A DNA stretch of 64,000 nt. Origin: Allodiplogaster sudhausi. Taxonomy: Eukaryota; Nematoda; Chromadorea; Rhabditida; Diplogasteridae. The translations under genes and the position numbers were made by a program. The notes beneath the pieces were generated by a model. That model saw only the letters and a program-made list of their open reading frames with translations. It was not told the origin of the DNA and did no database searches. This document shows positions 27,301 through 35,343 of this stretch, in pieces (the first letter of the stretch is position 1; the number at the start of each line of letters is the position of its first letter). The stretch is from contig CALZFC010000029.1 of assembly GCA_945643635.1 (NCBI GenBank), positions 4,161,001 to 4,225,000 on the forward strand, written 5' to 3'.

Positions 27301-27686
27301 TCGTCTCTTCGTCCTCCTCTTCCTTCACCACCTCCGATGTCTCATCAGCTGCTGCTCCCTCGCCGCCGCCCGCGCCCAAGCTTCCTCCGCCTCATGCCCG
27401 TCTCTCCTTTCGCTGCTCCAAGCCCTGGCTGACCTCGGACGAGATCATCGACTACCCTTCGCCGCCCACTCCTCGCTTCTACGAGCCAGTCTCTCCTGCG
27501 CCGCCCAACGACCGCCTCCTGAGCCGCACCAACAGTCGCACCTCGTCGTCCGGTGGCGGCGCCAACAACAACAGCCTCCACCCCGAGAGGCCCGCACGCA
27601 AATTCCTTGGCATGTTTGGCAATATGCAAAAACGCAAGCAACACCAGCAGCACTTGCGAGAAGAGCGGCAGAGAGCAGTGCTCTAG
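8986..27686 (+). CDS. ctn-1: alpha-catulin (vinculin/alpha-catenin family), 28-exon model
   Basis: Catulin is a cytoplasmic vinculin-family scaffold linked to dystrophin complexes, ion-channel placement and Rho signalling. Exons: 8986-9079, 9804-9940, 14754-14843, 15038-15158, 15465-15532, 16057-16161, 16409-16484, 16641-16728, 16941-17049, 17419-17486, 17591-17750, 17986-18126, 18334-18405, 18596-18700, 19126-19260, 19530-19622, 20089-20154, 20294-20419, 22348-22398, 22563-22679, 22910-23056, 23311-23433, 23738-23821, 24193-24218, 25046-25121, 25904-25984, 26195-26244, 27278-27686. All phases agree, giving about 1005 residues; human catulin is 734. Family matches include EIKTKSIEHTLVPLVSQ, GDRQHDLKSEKRRAQM, DFTDSAYTSH, LHPSSRIARENLE and SSMAYNMYLFTRGDGPLKT. 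The C-terminal 210 residues are a Pro/Ser-rich extension with no human counterpart. The exon 11 acceptor and everything after exon 23 are the weakest calls. An AATAAA lies at 28501. Confidence 0.93.
9107..9154 (+). repeat. (TTA)n microsatellite
   Basis: Fifteen or more uninterrupted TTA units lie just inside catulin intron 1. Confidence 0.95.
9941..13898 (+). other. catulin intron 2, first 4 kb
   Basis: No exon is recognised. Content is CT tracts (10575-10612, 10738-10815, 11192-11226, 12581-12690), GA tracts (11018-11075, 11716-11850, 12346-12420) and unstructured sequence. The frame open from 12310 to 13401 owes its length to these tracts. A short inverted repeat lies just upstream in intron 1 at about 9680-9735 (acaaagataattacaa and its complement). 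Confidence 0.7.
13899..14843 (+). CDS. possible alternative first exon of catulin
   Basis: An ATG at 13899 opens a frame that runs with no stop through the acceptor at 14753 and continues in phase into catulin exon 3 (ITTLINFKENL). It would replace exons 1-2 with about 285 residues: a Gln/His patch, an 11-residue repeat (WPHSTAPTGNS), then a Ser/Pro-rich part (SSSTDSGYHGG) and an Ala/His/Arg-rich part. The GC-rich codon use resembles the catulin exons and differs from the surrounding intron. No promoter is recognisable. An open frame of this length in intronic DNA could still be chance helped by high GC. Confidence 0.45.
14083..14247 (+). repeat. 33-bp tandem repeat, about five units
   Basis: Five imperfect 33-bp units follow each other, each carrying a GGCCCCATTC-like core. 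In the frame that joins catulin exon 3 they encode 11-residue units of the type W(P/S)HSTAPTGNS. The repeat length is a multiple of three and no unit carries a stop, which fits, but does not prove, translation. Confidence 0.8.
16600..16636 (+). repeat. recurrent 35-nt element, copy before catulin exon 8
   Basis: Consensus by eye: CAGGCAAAAGnGCGCGAATT followed by CAAATnCGAGTTTTT. Here it ends 4 bp from the exon 8 acceptor. The other clear copies are at 19084, 19482, 22694 (inverted), 26001 (inverted) and 43161 (inverted). Confidence 0.75.
17050..17210 (+). repeat. GA tract directly after the exon 9 donor
   Basis: A polypurine tract of GAGA with short interruptions starts within ten bases of the 5' splice site. 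Similar tracts follow the donors of exon 21 (23075-23195) and exon 23 (about 23885-24030). CT tracts end directly at the acceptors of exon 6 (16013-16056), exon 9 (16908-16940) and exon 18 (20250-20293). Confidence 0.85.
18805..19005. mobile_element. 200-bp foldback MITE, copy 1 (catulin intron 14)
   Basis: The ends are complementary: TTAAAGGAGG..GATCACCGAAAA at the left, TTTCGGTGATCGCCCACC at the right. The interior is also an imperfect palindrome containing gcactctcattc-like arms around a Cys/Arg-coding-looking but non-coding core. Related copies are at 27024, 32269, 62455 and 63301. There is no transposase. No convincing target duplication is visible. Confidence 0.8.
19084..19117 (+). repeat. 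35-nt element, copy before catulin exon 15
   Basis: Core AAAAGAGCGCGAATTCAAAT, same orientation as the 16600 copy, ending 8 bp before the exon 15 acceptor. Confidence 0.7.
19482..19517 (+). repeat. 35-nt element, copy before catulin exon 16
   Basis: Core AAAAAGAGCGCGAATTCAAA, ending about 12 bp before the exon 16 acceptor. Confidence 0.7.
20420..21217 (+). CDS. read-through C-terminal tail of catulin (retained intron 18)
   Basis: The frame of exon 18 (20294-20419) stays open past its GT donor at 20420 for 265 codons, to TAG at 21215-21217. The tail is Ser/Pro-rich. It contains proline motifs such as PAPPKPPRAPLPP, typical of SH3 or EVH1 ligands, a second run PPAPPRIPAPRE, and ends HFEYRMSLILDNLQDDRMRE. 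Base composition is as GC-rich as the exons. Splicing at 20420 to 22348 gives the conserved catulin sequence, so this would be an alternative truncated isoform of about 883 residues lacking the last vinculin-like segment. Confidence 0.55.
   Translation, partial: VGSAHPSTTSRASSTTSSSSQDLLPPLDRYLAAASSNPSLAQQLLLCSPQQSPQATIHAHARLRPPGLICSSLSNLSCFLPPPPVMTSSRTELSTSSSATLLPRGGDSTGSGLNRAGLPAPPKPPRAPLPPMLRPIPVRKSSLESQEVTADFFGGGSDVDEADDRTTTTSSGADQQPPAPPRIPAPRETSRGAASSFQSPPLSIHTASSAHPPVPLPRTVVMRQSQGHGAPLSPTHPSNRAEERRHFEYRMSLILDNLQDDRMRE
21533..21596 (+). repeat. 34-bp direct tandem repeat
   Basis: Two nearly identical units containing ctggaatcttcataggaaag follow each other in the retained-intron/intron 18 region. 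Function unknown. Confidence 0.85.
22694..22732 (-). repeat. 35-nt element, inverted copy after catulin exon 20
   Basis: It reads AAACTCGCATTTGAATTCGC followed by GCCATTTTTACCCTG on the plus strand, starting 15 bp inside the intron after exon 20. Confidence 0.75.
23434..23737 (+). other. GC-AG intron in catulin
   Basis: The exon ends GGC AAG and is followed by gctagt rather than gt. Splicing there to the AG at 23736-23737 keeps phase 0 and the expected spacing to the conserved VDSVIQETKNLM segment. The upstream GT at 23406 would remove conserved-length sequence, so a GC donor is preferred. Confidence 0.6.
24193..24218 (+). other. 26-bp catulin exon that would switch the downstream frame
   Basis: This small exon (LESEPKDA plus two bases) has an AG acceptor and a good donor (gtaagt). 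Its length is not a multiple of three. If included, exons 25-28 read in one frame to the stop at 27684-27686. If skipped, exon 23 joins exon 25 in phase 0 and the frame becomes FEIEFRGGSVPRSMHGD, then a Gly/Arg/Ser stretch, ending NGYQL at the TAG of 26236-26238. Both frames are open through exons 25-27. Confidence 0.5.
24487..24548 (+). repeat. 31-bp direct tandem repeat
   Basis: Two copies of a unit containing aagcaacatttttcttcatt lie in catulin intron 24. Confidence 0.9.
25285..25775 (-). mobile_element. solo-LTR-like sequence in catulin intron 25
   Basis: Read on the minus strand, this block has a TATAAATA box (near 25645), an AATAAA about 70 bp further (near 25573), and GC-rich flanks unlike the AT-rich intron, the usual LTR order of promoter then poly(A) signal. 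Candidate termini are TGTGTCACTG on the left and ...TAATAACACA on the right of the plus strand. No tRNA primer-binding site, gag or pol lies nearby, so it would be a solo LTR. The boundaries are estimates and no clean target duplication is visible. Confidence 0.45.
26001..26034 (-). repeat. 35-nt element, inverted copy after catulin exon 26
   Basis: It reads AAAAACTCATTTTGAATTCG followed by CGCGAATTCGCCTG, with a duplicated GAATTCGCG core, 17 bp inside the intron after exon 26. Confidence 0.7.
27024..27223. mobile_element. 200-bp foldback MITE, copy 2 (catulin intron 27)
   Basis: Same family as 18805-19005: TTAAAGGAAGGTGATC at the left, GATCGTCTTCCTTTAA at the right, with the internal arms cactctcattcgcgcgtgtg and their complement. 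It ends about 54 bp before the last catulin exon. Confidence 0.8.
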
Positions 27687-29424
27687 AAGCTAAAAAAAAT
27701 TTCTTTTCTTTTTGCCCTCCCAGAATTCCCATCTAACCGTAACTGGCTCCTTTCTGAAAAAGAAATCCCATACAAGCTTTGCGAAAATGACTGCTTGTAA
27801 GAAGCTTATTCGTATTAAATATTTTATTTTTGCTCGCCGTATCAATGACATATTCTCTTCGTTCGCTTGCCTGCCAATGTGTGTGTTTTTTTTGCCGATT
27901 CGAAAGAAGTACTACGTTGACAGTACCATTTCTTCTACTATAATGTACAGGCCTCATCTATCGCGCAGACTCTTCGGATATTCTCTCTAGTACCGGTCGA
28001 GTAGAATAGCCACGGTTCAATGAAGTCAAGGATTTTGAGTGCGTATATGTGCAGCGCGCTTTTATATGCTTTCGCTCGCATAATCCTACCATATCGAGGC
28101 ACCGCCAATTTCTATAGACTACAAGGCTTTTCTTCTTCTTCATCTTTTCTGCCCTTGTTGCTTATTTCTTTGTTATATGTAGGCTTGACATGCGAAATGC
28201 TGCTGCGACCTAAGCCTTCATAAAGCAGGCATTTTTTTTCCCTCTCCAGCCCTTGCAAATGGCTTTTATCCGTAAATCTGTAAAAAGAAAGTAAAAAAAA
28301 ATTATCCGTAAAAAGATCCAGACTCGCATTGGTAGTGCTCATTCCTTTCTTCGTCGAAAGCTCTACTTATTGCACTCGTCTGTCTTACTGTATATTTCTT
28401 TTTTTTTGCCTAGTTTTTGCTATATAATTCTGCTCAATTGTTTGTTGATCTCTCGCTTCCTTACTTGAGCCACTGTATGTTTTGGGTGTATTGTTAGATG
28501 AATAAATCGACAACTGATCAATAATGAACGGACAGAATGACGACAGTATTAAAAGAACCGATTTCTAGACACAAACAAACATCATTCGAAAGTCGTTCTC
28601 TTTTCTTGTAATATTCACTATTTTGCTCAGATGGTTCTGAAAAAGATAGCACTTACCAGGTAACACCAATGTGCTTTGCTTTGTTTTACGTTTACAATGC
28701 AGTGAGAAAGTTGGACGTTAGCATGGAAGACATACATATGATTGTACACTTTGAGAAAACATACATAATAGAAAACGAAAGGGGCTATACTCTGTCTGTT
28801 TATCTGTGCATACATATGTACATGAAAATGCACACATGACATTCAGACTAGACACTATACACAATCATCAGCATGCACAATATTCTCTCTGTGTAAAGTA
28901 CAGGTGCAAGAGAACCGTGATGACTGGGAAGAGTACACTCTAGCGTTCTGCCAATTTCCTTCTCAATATTGAACCTTTCACGATTTCCCCCACTACATTC
29001 AACATCTGTACTACTTCTTTTTGTCTGTTTATGAAGACTTTACTCCGTTTCATCCCTGACATCTCTCAATATCTCACTATATTTCTTTATCTCTTGCACG
29101 TCTCTCTCTCTCTCTTTCTCCCTCTCTCTCCTATTCATTCTCTTTGGCGTATTGCCAAGTCAGCAAACACATACTACGGATCACAAACCAGTCTTCGATG
29201 CTAGAACAACTGTCTCTCTCTTTCTCATGTTCTATCTCCATCTTTCTCACTCCGTTTCTCTATCTCTCACTTTCTCTTTCTACTTTTCTCGCACCCTCTT
29301 TCATTCACATCCCTTTCGCCCCTCTTCCCATAGAAAATGTAGCTGCCCGCAAGTATATATTGTCCGCTTGCATCCTCTTTGGAACTTGACTTTGATCGTT
29401 CCTCTTCCTCAAAGTTATAAAGTT
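27687..29424 (+). other. catulin 3' UTR and spacer to the SDR gene
   Basis: There is no further exon that I can support. An AATAAA at 28501 is a candidate poly(A) signal for the long catulin mRNA. A CT tract lies at 29101-29132. Several tacatacata microsatellite stretches occur. Confidence 0.6.
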
Positions 29425-31446
29425 ATGTCCCCTCGCGCTTTTGACGGCAAAGTGGTTATTGTAACTGGTAAGCAGAAATATATTACGTAGAATATATATT
29501 TTTTATATAAACATTTATAATGCATTATATACATTTTTTAAAGAAAAAAAAATTCATTTTAATTATAATAAAATAATATTGATTTTGTTCTAATTAATTA
29601 TGTATATATTAGATCGAAGTGTGAGTGTCAGGTTCATCAAATGGAATCGGACGAGCGACTGCGAGGCTTTTCGCAGAGTTGGGCGCCAAAGTCACCATCA
29701 CCGGAAGGAATGAGAACTCGCTCAAGGTATATACATAGCTTGTTTTGATGTATATTGAAAATTTCGTCTAGAACCTATAACATTGACACTGATCTCTTTG
29801 TAGACAACCCGCGAACTGCTTCTTTCCGTCGGAACTCGGTCAGACTCGATCTGCGAAGTGCTCGGAGACCTCACCGACGCGGCTGTCGCTGCGAAGATTG
29901 TACAGGCGACCGTTGACAAGTTTGGACAACTCGACGTCCTGGTCAGGCTGACATTTTTGCTCACTTCCAATTGCGATCCAAATAATTAAAATTGTCAGGT
30001 GAACAATGCCGGAACCTACACTCCCGATCATTCAACTCCTAATATCCAAATGCCGATCGACAACTACGACTACACGATGAACGTCAACGTCAGATCGTCA
30101 GTCTCTTTTCGATATTGATCGACATTCTCGAAACTGCTAGTGACGTGAATTGTTTGGCAAAGGTTCAAGTACGTTCAGGATCATTCTGCTGGTGCAGCAC
30201 GCGGTTCCACACTTGGAGAAGACGAAGGGAGCCATTGTCAATATCTCCAGCATCGTTGCCTTTCCTATCACCCAAGTCAGTACATTGAAATACTCACAAG
30301 GGAAAAAATGAACTTTTGTCATTTTGATCTCTCAAAATCGTTACCTTCTTCGTTCTCTAAACTTTTACTGTCGAGTACTTACTCGACATGCTTCTTCACT
30401 CACATGATATAGTGCCTGGAAATAGCCAAGGTAAAATATGATATCATTTAAATTATTCAATCAGAAAAAAAACACAGATATCTATGTTGGAAAGTTTTTT
30501 TTAAAGGGTGTGCAATTAAAGATATTTTATAATAAAAGTAAAAAAAAAGAAATACACATGAAGCTACACAGATCCAAACGTACTACGCGATGTCGAAGTC
30601 AGCTCTCGACCAGCTGACTGTCCAACTCGCAGGCAATCTCATTCTCAAGGGCATCCGAGTGAATTCTGTCAAGTTAGCATTTTCATTTAATTTTTTTAAT
30701 GAACAACTTTGTACAAAACAGTTCTTCACATACTACTGTTCTAAATACTTCGAGTCCCAAATGCATACTCTAGTGAAAGATGCCAAGGCCCCTGTGACAA
30801 CTTCTCTAGTAGTTTTGTAAACTACAAGAGAAGCTAAATAAGAAGCAAACGAAATGAAGAATAATATAGTGAGCTTGGTAACGAGCAGAATTTGAGAATA
30901 TCGATCGAATTGATTGAAAATGATGACTTGATTTTGAGTCCTGGAATCGTGGCAACGGATATTCTGCAGAAGAGTGGAATGAGCGAGGACGAAGCGAGCA
31001 AGGTCATAGAATCTCCATTTCAACAGCTACATACATATTTTAACTTAACCCCTCTTTTGCTTTTTTTTTGTTTACAAGAGCTGCATGGACACAACAATCC
31101 TAGTCGTCCTTAAGGCCTACCATTCAATGGGAGCCAATCGAGATCTCATTCCGATCGGACGCGCGGGCACTCCGGACGACATTGGAAAGGTATGTACGAA
31201 TGAGCACCACTCCACAAATGAAGATCATCAAAATAACGTGATGATATGATGTTTTCATTTGTTCAGTTCTGGACGTAGCAATGTAATGTGCATTTGTTGA
31301 CTGCTTTCTGACTACTAAGTAAACAACAGGTGATCGTGTTCCTCGCCGACCGCAACCAGTCCGAGTTCATCGTCGGCCAACGAATCGTCGCTGACGGAGG
31401 CTCGGTTCTGCGCAACAATCTCCTATCTCCGAGCTCAGAAAAATAG
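29425..31446 (+). CDS. short-chain dehydrogenase/reductase (classical SDR), nine exons
   Basis: NAD(P)-dependent oxidoreductase of the classical SDR family, probably cytosolic; substrate unknown. Exons 29425-29467, 29632-29726, 29804-29941, 29999-30096, 30179-30275, 30572-30672, 30939-31002, 31079-31189 and 31330-31446 are all phase-consistent and give 287 residues, a normal length. Seen: the cofactor loop TGSSNGIGRA near residue 15, LVNNAG near 92, NISS as the active-site serine region, YYAMSK as the catalytic Tyr-xxx-Lys, RVNSVNPG after it, and the C-terminal IVADGGS. The N-terminus (FDGKVVIVTGSSNGIGRAT) and FLADRNQSEFIVGQ resemble the expanded nematode dhs family. Nothing is broken. AATAAA lies at 31528. 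Confidence 0.93.
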
Positions 31447-31527
31447 TGGCAAATCCAACATACATCTACTTATATGTATGTGTACTTACCTAATTACGCA
31501 TTATTGTATATGTATCTACAATCCGGC

Positions 31528-31533
31528 AATAAA
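31528..31533 (+). promoter_or_regulatory. poly(A) signal of the SDR gene
   Basis: AATAAA lies 82 bp after the stop codon, in a normal position for a 3' UTR. Confidence 0.7.
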
Positions 31534-32268
31534 AATCGGCGCCTGCAAACTTTTTGAGACATTCGCAGTGGTTAGTGTATGTACATACATACAACTAGTT
31601 ACATATATGTACTATTTATGTAAACAAGAATAATAGAGTACGCCACGTACACAACTTCATACATACATAGTCTTCGGACATTCTCTAGTATTTTCTCTGA
31701 TGAGTCTGAAAAAAAAATACTTTGCTGGGCAGCACTATTCTTTGTCTTATTTTCGGTATACAATTCTGTGGCATTTTAGGGCTTAGGGTAGAAGACACGT
31801 GATTGTACCCTTTGAGAAAACATATTCGGCACTTCGCCCGTCGACAAACGAAATAACCAAGCAGGTCTAGATTGTTTATTTGTTCATGACAATGCACAAT
31901 TGGAAAACAGTTTAGATGGTATAAACAATCATACATAAATTGATATGCTCCATTCAAGTCATGACCATCAGACACTTCTCTATTCTTGTGATACGATAAA
32001 ATTTTTAAATGCATTTCAGAGTCCTGTCTAGATGATCAGTTATCATTACCAAATGGCAAAGTTATCCATCGACGAACTTCAAACTTATGGTTTGTTGTCA
32101 CATGAAAACAAACGTAATTGGATTCTTATGAATGTGTAGTCATAATGAATGCTATCCCTATTAACTTTACCTTCAGAAGTGCGACATGACTTGAAGACAC
32201 TTGGCGCAAGTTTCGCTGAAGAGGTTTCTGCTTATATTGTGAAATTCTTAAATCATGAAGTTGAACAT
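31534..32268. other. spacer after the SDR gene
   Basis: No gene is supported. It contains tacata-rich microsatellite sequence (31570-31670) and a loose similarity between 31795-31900 and 28730-28830 (gattgtac.ctttgagaaaa). Confidence 0.5.
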
Positions 32269-32479
32269 TTAAAGGAGGACGATCACCGAAAAATTATGGT
32301 GATATTTCAAATTGCCGCTGCCCTTCGCACTCTCATTCGCGCGTGTGCTATTTTCACGCAGCAGTGGGTTTGTGCGACCTGCGAAAAAGCACACGCGAGA
32401 ATGAGAGTGAGGAATCATAGGGTAGACGCGGCAATTCGAACCTACATTAAATATTTTTCGGTGATCACCCTCCTTCAAT
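32269..32479. mobile_element. 210-bp foldback MITE, copy 3
   Basis: The most intact copy: TTAAAGGAGGACGATCACCG at the left and CGGTGATCACCCTCCTTCAA at the right, palindromic inside. It lies between the SDR gene and the duplicated EGF-vWA locus. Confidence 0.85.
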
Positions 32480-32539
32480 AGAAAACAGTTTCAGGTTATC
32501 AACGCATGTGAGCCAGCGAGACTAAAAAAAGTAAGATTA

Positions 32540-33960
32540 AACTCTCGAAAGATGAAGGAAAAGAAATTGAACGAAAGTGTTAAAGCGAGGAAGAGTCAAA
32601 AGGAGAAAGGGAAAAGAAAAAGACAGAGAAGGGAGAAAGTTGGAGTACATCTCTGCCGAAGTGCGGTTTCGGCAATCGTATGAGAATACCCTTAATTAGC
32701 GTGACGGAAAGTAGCCACACTCTCTGTAGACGAAGCTACAAATCAATCACGGAGTACATCAACTGGTCTCATATGGATGCAGAAAGTGCCTGGTGCGGCC
32801 AGATCAATCCCTCCTTTGAAGACGGACGGGCACCAAATGAGTGGGCTCCCCTTATAAGCTCATTCTCCTTCTTACAGACCATGGCAAGCTGTCGGAAGCG
32901 CCAGTTTCTCTGGGGCTCTTAGCTGTTCTCGCCATTGACATAGCCAAAGGTTTTACTCAGAAAAAAGCAGAGAATTACGATAGCCAATGTTTCCTTTAAG
33001 CGAGCAAGTGCTCGGACGTCTGCAAGCCATTACTGAACACAACGCTGCCGTGCCCCCTGCGGCCGACCGGCGAAGATCCTCCAGTGCTCGCTTGTGCGAA
33101 TGACAAGCTTCGCGATTCGCAGCACTACCGCACCGGCTGCCGCATCACCACCTGCAACTCTGGAAACATACAGGCGAGTGAAGAGTCTGACAGATTATCT
33201 TGCTTTCTTGCTCAATGATTGATGATACATTCAAATGCCTTCAAATGTTTTCGGGCTTGCCGGGCCGACAGCAAGGGGCCTGACGGGGCGGATTGGACAA
33301 AAATTTGGGCCATTTAATATCACTGGCTCAATCTCTGCTTATCAATCCCAATTGTAATATACTGCTCAGATCGCACAGAATGGTGCAATCAAACAACACC
33401 CTTTTCTACAATGCAACGAGCAGGGATTGTGGTGCGACTCTAATAACCGATTCTGCTATGGCGCAGATACACCAGTGACATGCAGTAAAAATCCAGGTAA
33501 GGGCATTTCGTATATATATACATCCTCCATACATTATTAGATTACAGAATATTTCTGAACGATACATATATATTTCTTTAGCTGGCTGTTCCACATGCAG
33601 CAGACCGCGGAAGGCGGGCGGACACTGTAAGCCAGGTCTGAAATGCTTCGACGAGGAGTTAGTCGAGGTGCTCACCCCCTCCCTCGCATTCATTTCTGCA
33701 TTCTCCGATAAATAATTCAATATCTATATTTCAGACGGTTAACAATGTAAACGGATGTAAAATGTGGAAGTGCAACCCTGGCTACAACATGAATGTCAGT
33801 ACCGATCAAACTAATTTTATTACAAAATGGAGTATCCATCTGTATACCAAAGGCATTCGGGCCCTGCATGTTTGTTTGTATGCTGCATTTATATAAGTTT
33901 TCCACTTGTTCACACAACACAGACCGAAAGGCAAATTCTATGCATTTTGTCCTAGACATA
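32540..33960. repeat. segmental duplication, copy 1
   Basis: Parallel to about 34930-36340: promoter-side sequence, the first four exons of the EGF-vWA gene, their introns and part of intron 4. Similarity ends in intron 4, so the EGF and vWA exons were never copied or were lost. Confidence 0.85.
32881..33794 (+). pseudogene. 5' duplicate of the EGF-vWA gene, frameshifted and truncated
   Basis: It corresponds to exons 1-4 of 35344-41059. After ATG at 32881 a one-base deletion (about 32912, TGGGGC against TGCGGG) puts a TAG in frame after 13 codons, inside the signal peptide. Downstream exons remain readable: exon 1 to 33173, then 33370-33496, 33582-33667 and 33735-33794, with the same cysteines (GCKMWKCNPGYNMN). 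A 48-bp segment with GT and AG ends at about 32951-33000 is present here and absent in the other copy; it looks like an extra small intron. No EGF or vWA exons follow. It keeps the same GC donor after exon 1. Confidence 0.75.
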
Positions 33961-34930
33961 TTGAGTTGGCTTATTGAAAATTATAGTAAGTAGGGTATTT
34001 TCTCTAGTTGCACTATGGGTACTATCTTAAATACTACTGCGAGAGAAGGGCATTATTCGTAGGGGGGGGGGGGGGTTCTAATAAAGGGGAAGGGGGTACT
34101 AATAGAGAAAATACGGTATATGCCATATTTTTACTTGCAAATAAATTCTTGCCCAATATGTCGATTCTTGTAAGGATTAGATACGCCAATGATAAATGAG
34201 CGAAGTCATCTTTCGTCTATTGCTGCTCTAACTATGCACAAGTTGGAAATCGAGGTGACATTACTCTCAATACGGCTTGAAATATTGACCGATTCTGCTT
34301 CTACAAGTAATGCCAATTTGTCACTCAAAAAAATTATAATGTGCCATTAGTGAAGGATACTCATCCGACTTCATAGAGGCGCCGGCCACTTTCAGCTTTG
34401 AGAGTGAGGGAGATAGATAAATAATTGATAGAGTTGATAGGGAGGATAGATGCGACCTTAATGGAGTGAGCGAACTATAGATGTAACGGAATACGATGTT
34501 TGACGAGATAGACGTGAAGAGCGGATAGCCGGTACACAGTTGCATGTGGGAGACAGGAACTGAAACCGAGAGAGAGTGAGAGCGAGAGAGAGAGAGAGAG
34601 ATCGAGAGATCGAGAGAAAGAGAGGGATGGAGAGAGAGAATTGATAGAGCTGATAGGGAGGAGAGATTAGACAGGGAGTGGAAAGACGAAATGATCGGCC
34701 TAAAATTAAGAGCGGGATCTCGATCATTTCGCTCACTACACTACATACATCTCAAGATTTCTTTACATCATTCTCTCCACTTTGATCTTAAGTTTGAGCA
34801 AATGAAATATCTCATCGATTTGCAAGCACACGACGCGTGGGCACACGCCTCACTAAGGAGACGGCAGGAGCAGTACGTAAAGTTGAGGAGAATAGGAGAG
34901 TCGGGAAAGACAGAGAAATGTTATGAAAAG
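33960..34930. other. spacer between the two copies
   Basis: It contains a G run at 34063-34075, GA tracts near 34566-34650 and, on the minus strand at 34349-34405, a fragment (LKVAGASMKSDEYPSL) related to an exon of the pseudogene at 43137 (LIAAGAFKKSGEYPSL). No intact gene. Confidence 0.6.
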
Positions 34931-35343
34931 AAGTAAGAGTAACCTCTCGCAAGTAAAAGGAAAAAAAGTGAATGAAAGCGTTAAAGAGAGGAAGAGTCAA
35001 AGGAGAAAGGGAAAGAGAAAGACAGAGAAGGGAGAAAGTTGGAGTGCATCTCTGCCGAATTGCGGCGTCGGCTTTGCCTGTTCGGCGAGTCCAAAAACAT
35101 TGTAAGGTAACGAAACCGAACGACTGAAAATATCTTAGAGAAAGCATGACAGAATCGTATGAGAATACCGCTACTTACTGTGACCGTAAGTCTCCACACT
35201 CTCTCTAGGCGAGGCTGCAAATCAAACGCAAAGAACATACATGAACTGGGCAGAGATGGACGCAGAAAGTACCTGGTGTAGCCAGATCTATGCTTCCTTT
35301 GAAGACACATAGGGACGGGCACTCATTCTGCTCCTTACAGTCC

